Below are positions 32,908 to 44,711 of a DNA stretch of 64,000 nt, piece by piece. The position numbers and the translations under genes were made by a program. This DNA is from Hordeum vulgare subsp. vulgare (taxonomy: Eukaryota; Streptophyta; Magnoliopsida; Poales; Poaceae). The notes below the pieces were generated by a model. The model was not told where the DNA came from and made no database searches. It saw only the letters and a program-made list of their open reading frames with translations. The stretch covers positions 509,996,263-510,060,262 of the forward strand of contig NC_058524.1 of the NCBI RefSeq assembly GCF_904849725.1, read 5' to 3'. Each line of letters starts with the position of its first letter. Positions within the stretch are counted from its first letter, which is position 1.

Positions 32908-34418
32908 TGTCGTCTCTTAAGCCTGCGTTGGTTTTTCCCTTGAAGAGGAAAGGGTGATGCAACACAGGAGCAATAATTATTTCTCTCTGTTTGAGAACTA
33001 AGGTATCAATCCAGTAGGAGAATCTCATCAAGTCTAGAGTACCTGCGCAAACAAAAAAGGGCTTGCACCCAACGCTTAAAAGGGGTTGTCAATCCCTTCA
33101 AGATTGTTTGCAAAGTGAGATCAGAAGGCGGAAAGTGCAACAAAGTAAAAAGTGTAAGGCTGAAAATATGGTGTGGAGTAGACCCGGGGGCCATAGTGTT
33201 CACTAGAGGCTTCTCTCAAAATAGCAAATATCACGGTGGGTAAACAAATTAGTGTCGAGCAATTTATAGAACCGCACAAAGTCATGACGATATCTAAGGC
33301 AATGATCATACATATAGGCATCATGTCCGAGACAAGTAGACCGATACTTTCTGCATCTACTACTATTACTCCACACATCGACTGCTATCCAGCATGCATC
33401 TAGTGTATTGAGTTCATGACGAACAGAGTAACGCCTTAAGCAAGATGACATGATGTAGAGGGATAATCTCAAACCAATGATGAAAACCCCATCTTTTTAC
33501 CCTTGATGGAAACAACATGATGCGTGCCTCGCTACCCCTTCTGTCACTGGGTGAGGTCACCGCACGGTATGAACGCAAAACCAAGCACTTCTCCCATTGC
33601 ATGAATCATAGATCTAGTTGGCCAAACAAAACCCACAACTCGAAGAGAATTACAAGGATATGAAATCATGCATAAGAGAGATCAGAAGAAACTCAAATAA
33701 GATTCATAGATAATCTGATCATAAATCCACAATTCATCGGATCTCGACAAACACACGGCAAAAGAAGATTACATCGGATAGATCTCCATGAAGATCATGG
33801 AGAACTTTGTATTGAAGATCCAAGAGAGAGAAGAAGCCATCTAGTTACTAGCTATGGACCCGTAGGTCTATGGTGAACTACTCACGCATCATCGGAGAGG
33901 TCATGGTGTTGATGAAGAAGCCCTACGTATCCGAATCCCCCCTCCGGTAGGGCACCAGAACGTGCCCCAGATGGGATCTTGCGGAGACAGAAGCTTGCGA
34001 CAGCGGAAAAGTACTTTCGATGATCTCCTGATATTTTATGGAATTTTTGGGGATATATAGGCGCAAAACCTAGGGCAAAGGAGGTCCAGGGGGCCCACAA
34101 GCCTGGGGGCCATGACCTCCCCCCTAGCCGCGCCGAGGGGGCTTGTGGGGCCCCTGGGGACCCCGTGCCTTGGCTCTCAAGTCTCTTGATCTTCTTCTGT
34201 TACGGAAAAAATCTTTTTGGGGAATTTATTCCGTTTGGACTCCGTTTCAAATTCTCCTCTGAAAGGGGTCAAAAACATGGAAAAAACAGGAACTCGCACT
34301 TGGCACTGAGTTAATAAGTTAGTCCCGAAAAATATATAAAAGGCATGCAGAACATCCAAAGTTTGACAAGATAATAGCATAAACCATAAAAAATTATAGA
34401 TACGTTGGAGACGTATCA
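32908..34418 (-). repeat. Gypsy-X 3' LTR
   Basis: In plus orientation it starts TGTCGTCTCTTAAGCC and ends GGAGACGTATCA (1511 bases). The purine-rich AGTTAAGCTTGGGGATGC complement at 34419-34440 directly abuts it, marking the 3' side of a minus-strand element. The left target copy would be CCTTC (32903-32907); the partner lies outside the window. Confidence 0.8.
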
Positions 34419-37085
34419 AGCATCCCCAAGCTTAACTCTTGCTCGTCCTCCAGTAGGGAAGTGATAAAGAATGAATTTTTGATGTGGAATGCTACCTAGC
34501 ATAGTTGTCCTTTGCAACTTCTTTCACGTGACATGAATGTTCAGATCCGTGAGATTCGAAACAATAGTTTGCTATTGACATGAAAACAATAATACTTCAA
34601 GTAAATTAGCAAGGTAAACATGAACTTTCAAAATAACAAGGCCAAGGAAAGTTATCCCTACAAAATCATATAGTCTGGCTATGCTCCATCATCCTCACAC
34701 AACTAATGTAAATCATGCACAACCCCGGTATTGGCCAAGTAATTGTTTTCACACTCTTACTTTCTCAAACTGTTTATAACTATCACGCAATACATGAGCG
34801 TGAGCCATGGATATAACACTATAAGTGGAATAGAGTGTGGTGGTGGTTGTGAGACAAAAAGGAGGAGATGGCCACATTGACTCGGTGTATCATAGGGCTA
34901 TGGAGATGCCCATTAATAGATATCAATGTGAATGAGTAGGGATTGCCATACAAGAGATGCACTAGAGCTATAAGTATGTGAAAACTCAAAAGGAGAACTA
35001 GTGGGTGTGCATCCAACTTGCTTGCTCACGAAGACCTAGGGAAATTTTGAGGAAGCCCATCATTGGAATATACAAGCCAAGTTATATAATGAAGATTCCC
35101 ACAAGCATATGGTACTGACAAAACAAGAAGCTCTCAATCATGAAGAACTTGGTGCTATTATGAAGCACAAGTGTGGAAAAAGATTGTAGCATTGTCCCTT
35201 CTCTCTTTTTCTCTTTTTTTCATTTGGGCTCTTAGGCCTGTTTTTTTCTTTTCTCATTTTTTTTATTTGGGCTCTTTGGCCTCTTTTTTTTTATTTCCTC
35301 ACATGGGACAATGCTCTAATAATGATGATGATCACACTTTTATTTACTCACAGCTCAAAGCTCAAAATGATGATGACTCTATAGGAAATGCCTCCGGCAG
35401 TGTACCGGGATGTGCAACAATATAGCATGGCGTATGACGTTGAAACATCTCGCTAGCTATCTTACGATCATGCAATGGCAATATGAGAGTGACGACACAA
35501 GTCATGAGACGGAACAATGGGAGTTGCATGGCAATATTTCTCGGAATGGCTATGAAAATGCCATAGTAGGTAGGTATGGTGGCTGTTTTGAGGAAGGCAT
35601 ATGGTGGGTTTGTGTACCGGCAAGAATTGCGCGGCACTAGAGAGGCTAGCAATGGTGGAAGGTAAAAGTGCATCTATACCATGGACTCACATTAGTCATG
35701 AAGAACTCTCATACTTGTTGCGAAAGTTTTTATTAGCAATCGAAACAAAGTGCTAAACGCATACTCCTAGGGGAATGGTTGGTAGGTGTTAACCATCGCG
35801 CGATCCCGACCTCAACACAAAGGATGACAATCAATAGATCAATTATGTTCCAACTTCCTAACATAGCGGTTCACCATACGTGCGTGCTACGGGAATCACT
35901 AACTTCAACACAAGTATCTCTAGATTCACAACACCCAACTAACATAGCTCTTAATATTACCGAATCCACGTCTCAAAACTAATTGAGAGGAATCAAGACT
36001 TCTCTTTCTACTCAATGCACATGAAGATGACGGTTTTTGCATCCTCTTTGGGTACCTATCACCTTTGGGACTACTTTCATAGCATAAGCCAACTACCAAG
36101 TCACACACCGCTGTGCTCTAAAAGATATAAGTGAAGCAAATAGAGCAAAAGTATCTAGCTCAAAAGATATAAGTGAAGCACTATGAGCATTCGCGCAAAA
36201 TCACGATGAGTGCATGTCTCTCTCTCTCAAAAAGGTGTGCATCAAGGATGATTTGGACACAACAAAAAGAAAAGACTCCTACGATACAAGACGCTCCAAG
36301 CAAAACACATATCATGTGGTGAATAAAAATATAGCTCCAAGTAATGTTACCGATGGATTGATGACGAAAGAGGGGATGCGTTCCCGGGGCATCCCCAAGC
36401 TTAGGATTTTTGGTGTCCTTGAATTTGGCTTGGGATACCCAAGCTTGAGCTCTTTCCACTCCTTATCTCATCGTCCATGAGAACATCACCCAAAACTTGA
36501 AAACTTCACAACACAAAACTAAAACAGAAACTCGTGATATCATTAGCACAAGAAAACAAACTACCACCTCTTTTGGTACTGTAGCAACCTTGAATTCCAT
36601 CTATATTGGTGTTGGGCTACTGTATTCTCACTTTTCCATGGCTAGTACCCCCCGATACTAACCATAGTTTCATCAAAACAAGCAACCAACTCAACAAAAA
36701 CAGAATCTGTCAAAAACAGATCAGTCTGTAGCAATCTGTATACTTCGTATACTTATGCACCTAAAAAAATCTGAACAATTACGACTGCCTGGGCAAAAGG
36801 CATATAAACCAGAAGCAGAAAGAATCAACTCAAAAGCTCTTTCTGAATAAAAATGAAAAATCATCTCGTGAGCGAAAAGTTTCTGTCTTTTTCCAGCAGG
36901 ATCAAACAACCATCACCAAGACTAGTCATAAAGGTTTTGCTTGGCTCAAACACAAAAAACACAATCACAACAGTATTGTGATGGTGTGGACACAACAAAA
37001 CAGAAAGAAAAAGATAAATTCATTGAGTTGCCTCGCAACAAGCGCTATTGGTTAACGCCCTTAGCTAGGCATAAAAGCGATAGAA
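34419..37085 (-). other. Gypsy-X 3' non-coding region
   Basis: About 2.7 kb without a supported coding frame, between the protease remnant and the 3' LTR. It aligns over much of its length with 60043-62750 of Gypsy-Y. Related T-rich tracts (35200-35300 and 60830-60910) and ATCCCCAAGCTTAG motifs near 36390 and 62010 are shared landmarks. Confidence 0.7.
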
Positions 37086-37387
37086 TCACGTATCGTCGTC
37101 TTTGGTGCTCAAACCATAAGTGGCCCTCATCATGGATTCATAAGGCAATCTTATTTTCTTTCTAGGAAAGTTTTCCATGCCCTTCCTTAAAGGAAACTGA
37201 AATCTAATATTCCCTTCCTTCATATCGATGATAGCATCGATAGTCCTTAGGAAAGGTCTACCAAGAATAATAGGGCATGTAGGATTGCAATCAATGTCGA
37301 GCACAATGAAATCCACGGGTACATAGTTCCTATTTGAAATAATAACAACATCATTGATCCTTCCTGTTGTGGTTTTGTCACGGCAGA
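37086..37387 (-). pseudogene. Gypsy-X aspartic protease C-terminal part, cut by Gypsy-B
   Basis: The minus-strand frame reads GRINDVVIISNRNYVPVDFI, VLDIDCNPTCPIILGRPFLR, TIDAIIDMKEGNIRFQFP and ends with IRLPYESMMRATYGLS. This is the C-terminal half of an Athila-type gypsy protease (ILGRPFL motif). Gypsy-B is inserted at 37388, so the active-site half lies beyond the window. No reverse transcriptase follows it before the LTR, so the family encodes only gag and protease here. Confidence 0.75.
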
Positions 37388-37860
37388 TGTCCTCGTGAAA
37401 GGACTTAAACATGGAGCCATCGCACCTTGGTGGCGACTCAAAGGGGGTGAGCGAAAGCGAGACTCAGATTTACCCAGGTTCGGCCCCTCGTGAGGAGGTA
37501 AAAGCCTACGTCCTGCTTTGTGTAGATTAATGGTGGTTTCGATTACAAATAGGGCGTAACTTGCCTGACCTAGCTCTCGATTCTCTCTAACTCGCGTGAC
37601 CTTTTCCTAGGACTCGCCTTTATATACAGGTTGAGGCCCTAGGGTTTACAAAGTCCTGCCATCCTACTCTTGGTAGTTTTCCTTATCTCTAAGTCGCCGT
37701 GTTCCCCACGACCAGGAGCTTCCTTGACGTTCCATCATCCACATGGTCTTTTGAACCGCCCTACGACTCCTGGGCCACCGGACGCATAATTAAAGGTGAG
37801 TCGCCCCTTTGGTGACCCGACCCATTAAGGGTGGGTTACCCATAGGTAATATCCCCAACA
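37388..37860 (-). repeat. Gypsy-B 3' LTR and polypurine tract
   Basis: In minus orientation it starts TGTTGGGGATATTACC and ends TTTCACGAGGACA (473 bases). The minus-strand purine stretch CAATCTGGGGCCTAA (37861-37875) directly precedes it. The left target copy is GCAGA (37383-37387). Confidence 0.75.
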
Positions 37861-38160
37861 TTAGGCCCCAGATTGTCGTGAATTCATTCGTGTCAATAAA
37901 CTCCCATCAAATTTGGGGCTACTCTCCTCATTTCCGGCTTCCGGCAAACGTTGAGCCGTCATCCGTGGTACTTAACCTGAGTCGCCATATAGTATTAAAG
38001 ACTGTCGCCTCATCTCCTCGGCTCCAGTCCCAAAGCACTATAACTGTCAGCGAATCTTTCGCCCATAATTGCTTATCCCGAAAATCTAGGCGCCATCATT
38101 GCGTTTACTGACTTGTCGCCTCGATATCCGCCTTGACAGCCTCGTTTTCTGTTCCTGCCC

Positions 38161-38168
38161 TTTAAATA
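38161..38168 (+). promoter_or_regulatory. TATA-like box before the antisense gene of Gypsy-B
   Basis: TTTAAATA lies just outside the 3' LTR on the plus strand, upstream of the antisense gene, with a GC-rich transcribed-looking leader after it (38180-38530). Confidence 0.4.
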
Positions 38169-39074
38169 GTGAGAGAAATGGGGGGAGAGAAACCTCGTCA
38201 CCAACTCCCATCTCATCTTCGTCTTCGTCTTCCCCGTGATCTTCATCGACGCGCATCGACATCCCGGCACCGTCTTCCAGCTCCAGCACCCCGGCGTCGT
38301 CCCCGGCTCCCAGAGTCTTTCTCCATCGACCGCGACTCTCCGGGCAGCAAGGAACACGATGCTCCGAGCCTTCGCTCCCGGCGGCGATCTTCTACTGACA
38401 TGCACACACCTTCCCCTCTTAGGTCTAGACCGAGAACGCCATGACCGTAGCTCCTTTGCGAACCAGCTCCATAACAGGATGAACACTTCGAACTGTTTTA
38501 GATCTGCTCCCCGCTCCAACGATTAGCTTTAGATAGCAACATGCATCGGCCATTTTAATCACGTCCTCCAGTTGGTTCAAACCCATGTTCTGTTGTCCAA
38601 CACCGTAGTTTGTACTATATGAGTAGTTCATCGCCATACTTCACGCGATATCTTCTTATTTTACTCTGTCCGTAGATCCATAATTTACCACATGTCTTGT
38701 AGAAACATGTTTATTCACCTATTGTGGATATCTCTAAGGAAAAGAACACTTCTGAGAGTCGCCTTTTAACTTCAACCTTCATAGCGACTCAGTTTCATTA
38801 CTATTGCTAAGATGCCCTTTTCTTCCAGTCCGGAGTGCGAGTTAGAACAACCCCCGAAGATATACTTGTAGATCACCCAGAGAACGGGCTACGATGCACG
38901 TCAACTGTTTGGCGAGTTATCAAACCCTTTGTGAGCTCCATAGGCCCGTACCAGCAGGTTAGAATATTTTGGCGGGTCAACAAACCTTTTGTGAACATCA
39001 TGGGTCCGTACCAGCGGGTTATAATACACTCTAGTTTTTTGCTGAGTCGCCTCGTACTCCATTTTTTTGTATTT

Positions 39075-42000
39075 ATGGCCATCACGAGGTGTGATTGGTT
39101 GCCAACCAAAGCCGACGATGCCACGCCCGAGAAATACCTTAAGGCGGGTCTCCTCGATAGTAAGGAGACTATTGGTTGGAGAACCGCCCCGGGCGAGTTG
39201 ATTCCCAACCCTGCTCCAGGAGAAGTGGTGATCTTCACCGATTACCTTGAGCGTGAATTCAAGCCGCCTGGGTCAAAGTTTTTCCGAGACGTCCTGCACT
39301 TCCTCAACCTCCATCCCCAAGACCTAGGACCCAATTCCATCAGCAATTTGTGCCAGTTCCAGGTCTTCTGTTAAGTGTATTTGCAGAAAGAACCCATGAT
39401 CCCCTTGTTCTGGAACTTCTTCCACCTAAACCGCCAAACCGAGTTCCCCAATGGTCCCAACAATGAGCTTGGAGGAGTCAACGTCCAGAGACGCCGCGAG
39501 CGTGGATTCCCGGTAGTTCTTTTGCCCAGCCATCCCAAAGGATGGGCCGAGTCATGGTTCTATTGCCAAAATACTTCTCCACCAGGCGAGAACCCTCTTC
39601 CGGGTTTCAGAGCAGACCGCTTGCCTATGGATTTCAAATTCCCTGACAAGCTCACTCAAGAAGAAGAGTCGGAGTTCATCCCGCTCTTTTCAGATCTGAA
39701 ATTCCTGAACAACAATGGGCTCATCGGGATCGACCTGTTCCGCTGCTGGATAGAATGGAATATCCTTCCCTTAAGCCGCCACGACGGGTTGATGTACGAG
39801 TATGATGGTACTTTAGACCATCCACAGCGCGCCAGTCGCCGCCAACTCTCAGAGAGCGAGATCGTCGGAGTCATTAAGAAGCTGACCGACGAGTCTGTGG
39901 AAGAATGCGCCAAGATCGGCCTTAAAGGCTTCTGTCGTGCCAACCCGGTGCCACCAGTAAGAATCTACGCCGCCACTTGTCTTGTTTACACTTAACAACC
40001 ATTGTGGTTAAAGACCTGCCTCTGTCTATTAGAAAACCGATGTGTTTTGGCGGAGGGGCCCAAAACCTGTCGCCCCAAAGTCCACCAAGGTGCCAACCAA
40101 GAAGAAGAAAACGGTGAGCAAGAAGAAAACCGCCACAAAAGATTCATCTTTTGTTGGCGACTCTCATGCAGACAAGGCACATTCTGAGGTAAGGCTTTTT
40201 CCTTGTCCCTTCTCTATATGTTCCGACTTAAGCTTATGCCATATATCCTTACATGTAGGGCGATGATGATGAGAGCAAGAATGATGCAGTCGAGGTAATT
40301 TCCATTTCTTCTGACTCACCTTCTTCTTCCCCTAGACCAGCCAGGCGGATCTGCGGAAAAGTGCCCATGTCTCATCCTCATGCTTATATGGACCCTGATT
40401 TCCTTTTGAAAAAAGCAAGATTCACCCCCTCTCGCAAGACCCGTAGTCGCTCTGGCGACTTAATCACTGGACTGCCCGAGACGACAACTGGTCGGAAACG
40501 GACCAGCCAGGTAAATCTTTGTTTTGTTATATCTTTTGCCATGTGAAATGTAACCCGCCATGTTTTGTGAAATTTCAAGTCTTTGTCATGTCAGACTTCT
40601 CCTCCCACATCCGGCGACTCGGCCATCTCTGCTCTCCCGCCGATGATTCATGTACAAGGGTAAGTCTGCTTTGTTAACCCAATTTTTCTAAACAAAGACA
40701 TGTGCTTTTAACCTTGGTGCTTTCATCGTAGGGCACAAGCGAAGAAGAGAATAACCGGCGACTCTCCTTCTGCACACCAACCATCTGATGCCTTAGGCAC
40801 GGGCACCTCTGTTCCTGAGGCTGAAGAAGAGCAAAAGGCGGCTTGCGACATTCCTGCAGGCAATATTCCCGACACCCAGGATGACTCGCCCGTCATTTTG
40901 AAGGAGACCGCTGGCCATAGTAACCCGCCAAGCCCTCTCAAGGCGGCCGACGATCCAGACATCATGGTTACCGGCGTTGGCTTCTCTACTCCCCCAAGGG
41001 CCATGCTTTCCAAACATACTTTGAAGGTAAGTCGCCTTTCCCCTGATGGTAACGCAGAACCCCTCAAACTCCCCGAATACGAGAAGCTGGAAGTCGTCCA
41101 GCTTTGCTCCGGCTTCACAAGTCACCTGGAGAAGGATTTTGAGCTGAACAAAAGCCTGCTCCGCCTTATGAGGACCAAACACAAGGTATGTGGATGCATT
41201 TTCCTATACTCATTAGCCTTCCAAGGGCCAGGTCATCTTTTCAGAAGATGAGCCGGATCTTTTAAGAAACTTCAACCTGTAGCCCCCAAGGGCTGGGTCA
41301 TCTTTTTAAAAGATGAGCCGGGTCTTGCATTAGAAAACTTCAACCTGTAGCCCCCAAGGCAGGGTCATCTTTTTAGAAGATGAGTCGGGTCTTGAATTAG
41401 AAAACTTCAACCTGTAGCCCCCAAGGGCCGGGTCATATTTTCAGAAGATGAGCCGGGTCTTGAATTAGAAAACTTCAACCTGTAGCCCCCAAGGGTCGGG
41501 TCATCTTTTCAGAAGATGATCCGGGTCTTGTATGTGGTATGACTTTTGATAAAAAATCATACATTAGCCCCCAAGTGTCAGGAGTATTGCTTGCAAAAAT
41601 TATGAGACTTGTCTCCCCAATTATTATGTGCTGGAGTCTATGGCCCAGAGTGAGGCGGCAGTAGCCGACTTAAAGAAAAACTTGGCTGGTCAACAGGATG
41701 CTTACTCCGAGTTGGAGGAAAAATTCCGCTTACTGTGGGCCAATTTCGAAAAAATGAAGGCTGACCATATTTTTTTGAGAAGAAAGCCAATGCCGACCAA
41801 ACCGCCATCTTGAAGCGCGTTGAGCAAGCGGAAGAGAAACTGGAAGCCGCCCAACAGGAGCTGACTAGCTTATAAAAGCATGTGTCCAATATGACAGTCG
41901 CCATGTTTGGTAAGCTTGATCGTTGAACTCTTTTAACTAACCAGGTTGGGATAAAAAATCACCAAATACTTATGTCCCTTTTGCAAGTGCTCGAGCTGTC

Positions 42001-42538
42001 AAGATACGAGATGACTGCATGCTTAAATTGAGAGCTATATACACCTTTGTTATCAATCAGGGGAGTGATGGGCAGTAAGGGACCAACAATCACCATCAAG
42101 CAAATGCTCGGCTTCTTGTCCACGCTGCCTCCTCAAATAGAAAAATTAAAGAGATCAGCCGCCCGAACCGGAGTGTTGAACACCCTGAGTCGGTGCCTAG
42201 CGTACGCTCCACAGCTCAAAACCGAGGAAATAGTCGCCGGCTATCCAGAGCTGAAGGTCGATGGGTCAGAATTCACCGAGGTGGATTATCAACGGACCAT
42301 CGTAGAATCTTGCCAGGCAGCAACTCAACTGGCGGCCAGTTTGGATCTGAAGAAGTATCAAGCTGCCTATGACAAAAACAAAAAGAAGGTGACGCCTCCT
42401 TCATATCAAATTGCTAGTCTAGTTCCCAGCCGCCCCAGGAATCCTTTTAATCTTGACTTGGACCTGTCTCACTTCCTGGCTGAGGAAGACGAGTTCATCG
42501 CCTTGTCCAAGTGTAACTGGAAGCTGGGCGACTTATGA
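39075..42538 (+). pseudogene. antisense gene of Gypsy-B (PF04195-type 'putative gypsy type transposon' protein), spliced
   Basis: ATG at 39075 opens MAITRCDWLPTKADDATPEK, followed by VVIFTDYLEREFKPPG, DLGPNSISNLCQFQVFC, AESWFYCQNTSPPGENPLPG, and GIDLFRCWIEWNILPLSRH. This is the domain I know as the plant 'putative gypsy type transposon' family, encoded antisense in Tat/Retand/Grande elements. An in-frame TAA at 39372-39374 replaces an expected Glu codon. Exon 1 ends at a GTAAGA donor at 39957. Later exons are separated by GT-AG introns: a Lys-rich stretch (40040-40190), an acidic DDDESKNDAVE piece, a Ser/Pro-rich part (40735-41185), a coiled-coil-like piece (41625-41810) and a C-terminal exon (about 42055-42538). 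Its role in the element life cycle is unknown. The stop makes this copy probably non-functional. Confidence 0.7.
41222..41530 (+). repeat. minisatellite of about 67 bp in an intron of the antisense gene
   Basis: Four and a half units carry GGGTCATCTTTTCAGAAGAT, GAGCCGGGTCTTG and AAACTTCAACCTGTAGCCCC in order. The GTCAT landmark recurs at about 41232, 41297, 41364, 41432 and 41500. Confidence 0.9.
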
Positions 42539-42838
42539 ATTGAAAGCGGAGAAAGCTCAAGGCAAGGCGACTCGGTGGCGGCCTAACACTCCCATGGATC
42601 CTTCCTTTGCTCGGGAATGATACCCATTCAAGCCATGCGAGGCATGTAATTATCTTGCCAGTGTCTATGAAACACCAAACATGTCGTATTGTCTTTTAGA
42701 TAGAACCATTTGTAGTCCTTGAATCCTATGCATGACTCGCCTGCAACTTTTTCATAAACCAAGAAATGGCTGCAAATTTGTCCTGGGATGTTAGGAAAAC
42801 AGTAGCTTATTTCAGCAAGTGCATGTCCAGGAATAAAC

Positions 42839-44659
42839 TGTTGGGGAACGTCGCATGGGAAACAAAAATTTTCCTACGCGCACGAAGACCTATCATGGTG
42901 ATGTCCATCTACGAGAGGGGATGAGTGATCTACGTACCCTTGTAGATCGTACAGCAGAAGCATTAGAGAACGCGGTTGATGTAGTGGAACGTCCTCACGT
43001 CCCTCGATCCGCCCCGCGAACAATCCCGCGATCAGTCCCACGATCTAGTACCGAACGGACGGCACCTCCGCGTTCAGCACACGTACAGCTCGACGATGAT
43101 CTCGGCCTTCTTGATCCAGCAAGAGAGACGGAGAGGTAGAAGAGTTCTCCGGCAGCGTGACGGCGCTCCGGAGGTTGGTGATGATCTTGTCTCAGCAGGG
43201 CTCCGCCCGAGCTCCGCAGAAACGCGATCTAGAGGAAAAACTATGGAGGTATGTGGTCGGGCAGCCGTGAGAAAGTCGTCTCAAATCAGCCCTAATTGCG
43301 CCATATATATAGGAGGAGGGAGGGGGACCTTGCCTTGGGGTCCAAGGGACCCTCAAGGGGTCGGCCGAGCCAAGGGGGGGAGGACTCCCCCCCCAAACCG
43401 AGTTGGACTTGGTTTGGTGGGAGGAGTCCCCCTCCCTTCCCACTTCCTCCCTCTTTTTTTTCTTTTCCTTTGATTTCTTTTTCTTGGCGCATAGGCCCCC
43501 TTGGGGCTGTCCCACCAGCCCACTAAGGGCTGGTGTGTCTCCCCAAAGCCAATGGGCTTCCCCGGGGTGGGTTGCCCCCCCCGGTGAACTCCCGGAACCC
43601 ATTCGTCATTCCCGGTACATTCCCGGTAACTCCGAAAACCTTCCGGTAATCAAATGAGGTCATCCTATATATCAATATTCGTTTCCGGACCATTCCGGAA
43701 ACCCTCGTGACGTCCGTGATCTCATCCGGGACTCCGAACAACGTTCGGTAACCAACCATATAACTCAAATACGCATAAAACAACGTCGAACCTTAAGTGT
43801 GCAGACCCTGCGGGTTCGAGAACTATGTAGACATGACCCGAGAGACTCCTCGGTCAATATCCAATAGCGGGACCTGGATGCCCATATTGGATCCTACATA
43901 TTCTACGAAGATCTTATCGTTTGAACCTCAGTGCCAAGGATTCGTATCATCCCGTATGTCATTCCCTTTGTCCTTCGGTATGTTACTTGCCCGAGATTCG
44001 ATCGTCAGTATCCGCATACCTATTTCAATCTCGTTTACCGACAAGTCTCTTTACTCATTCCGTAATACAAGATCCCGCAACTTACACTAAGTTACATTGC
44101 TTGCAAGGCTTATGTGTGATGTTGTATTACCGAGTGGGCCCCGAGATACCTCTCCGTCAAACGAAGTGACAAATCCCAGTCTTGATCCATACTAACTCAA
44201 CTAACACCTTCGGAGATACATGTAGAGCATCTTTATAGTCACCCAGTTACGTTGCGACGTTTGATACACACAAAGCATTCCTCCGGTGTCAGTGAGTTAT
44301 ATGATCTCATGGTCATAGGAATAAATACTTGACACGCAGAAAACAGTAGCAACAAAATGACACGATCAACATGCTACGTCTATTAGTTTGGGTCTAGTCC
44401 ATCACGTGATTCTCCCAATGACGTGATCCAGTTATCAAGCAACAACACCTTGTTCATAATCAGAATACACTGACTATCATCGATCAACTGGCTAGCCAAC
44501 TAGAGGCATGCTAGGGATGGTGTTTTGTCTATGTATCCACACATGTAAATGAGTCTTCATTCAATACAATTATAGCATGGATAATAAACTATTATCTTGA
44601 TACAGGAATTATAATAATAACTATACATTTATTATTGCCTCTAGGGCATAATTCCAACA
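42839..44659 (-). repeat. BARE-like 3' LTR
   Basis: 1821 bases. The pyrimidine-rich GTCTCCCACTTGC at 44660-44672 is the complement of the polypurine tract that adjoins it. Confidence 0.93.
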
Positions 44660-44711
44660 GTCTCCCACTTGCACTAGAGTCAATAATCTTGTCCTCACAT
44701 CACCATGTGAA

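Noticed and set aside
38073..38519. Minus-strand frame of 148 codons
   Set aside because: It is antisense to the GC-rich leader of the Gypsy-B antisense gene and has no recognisable motif.
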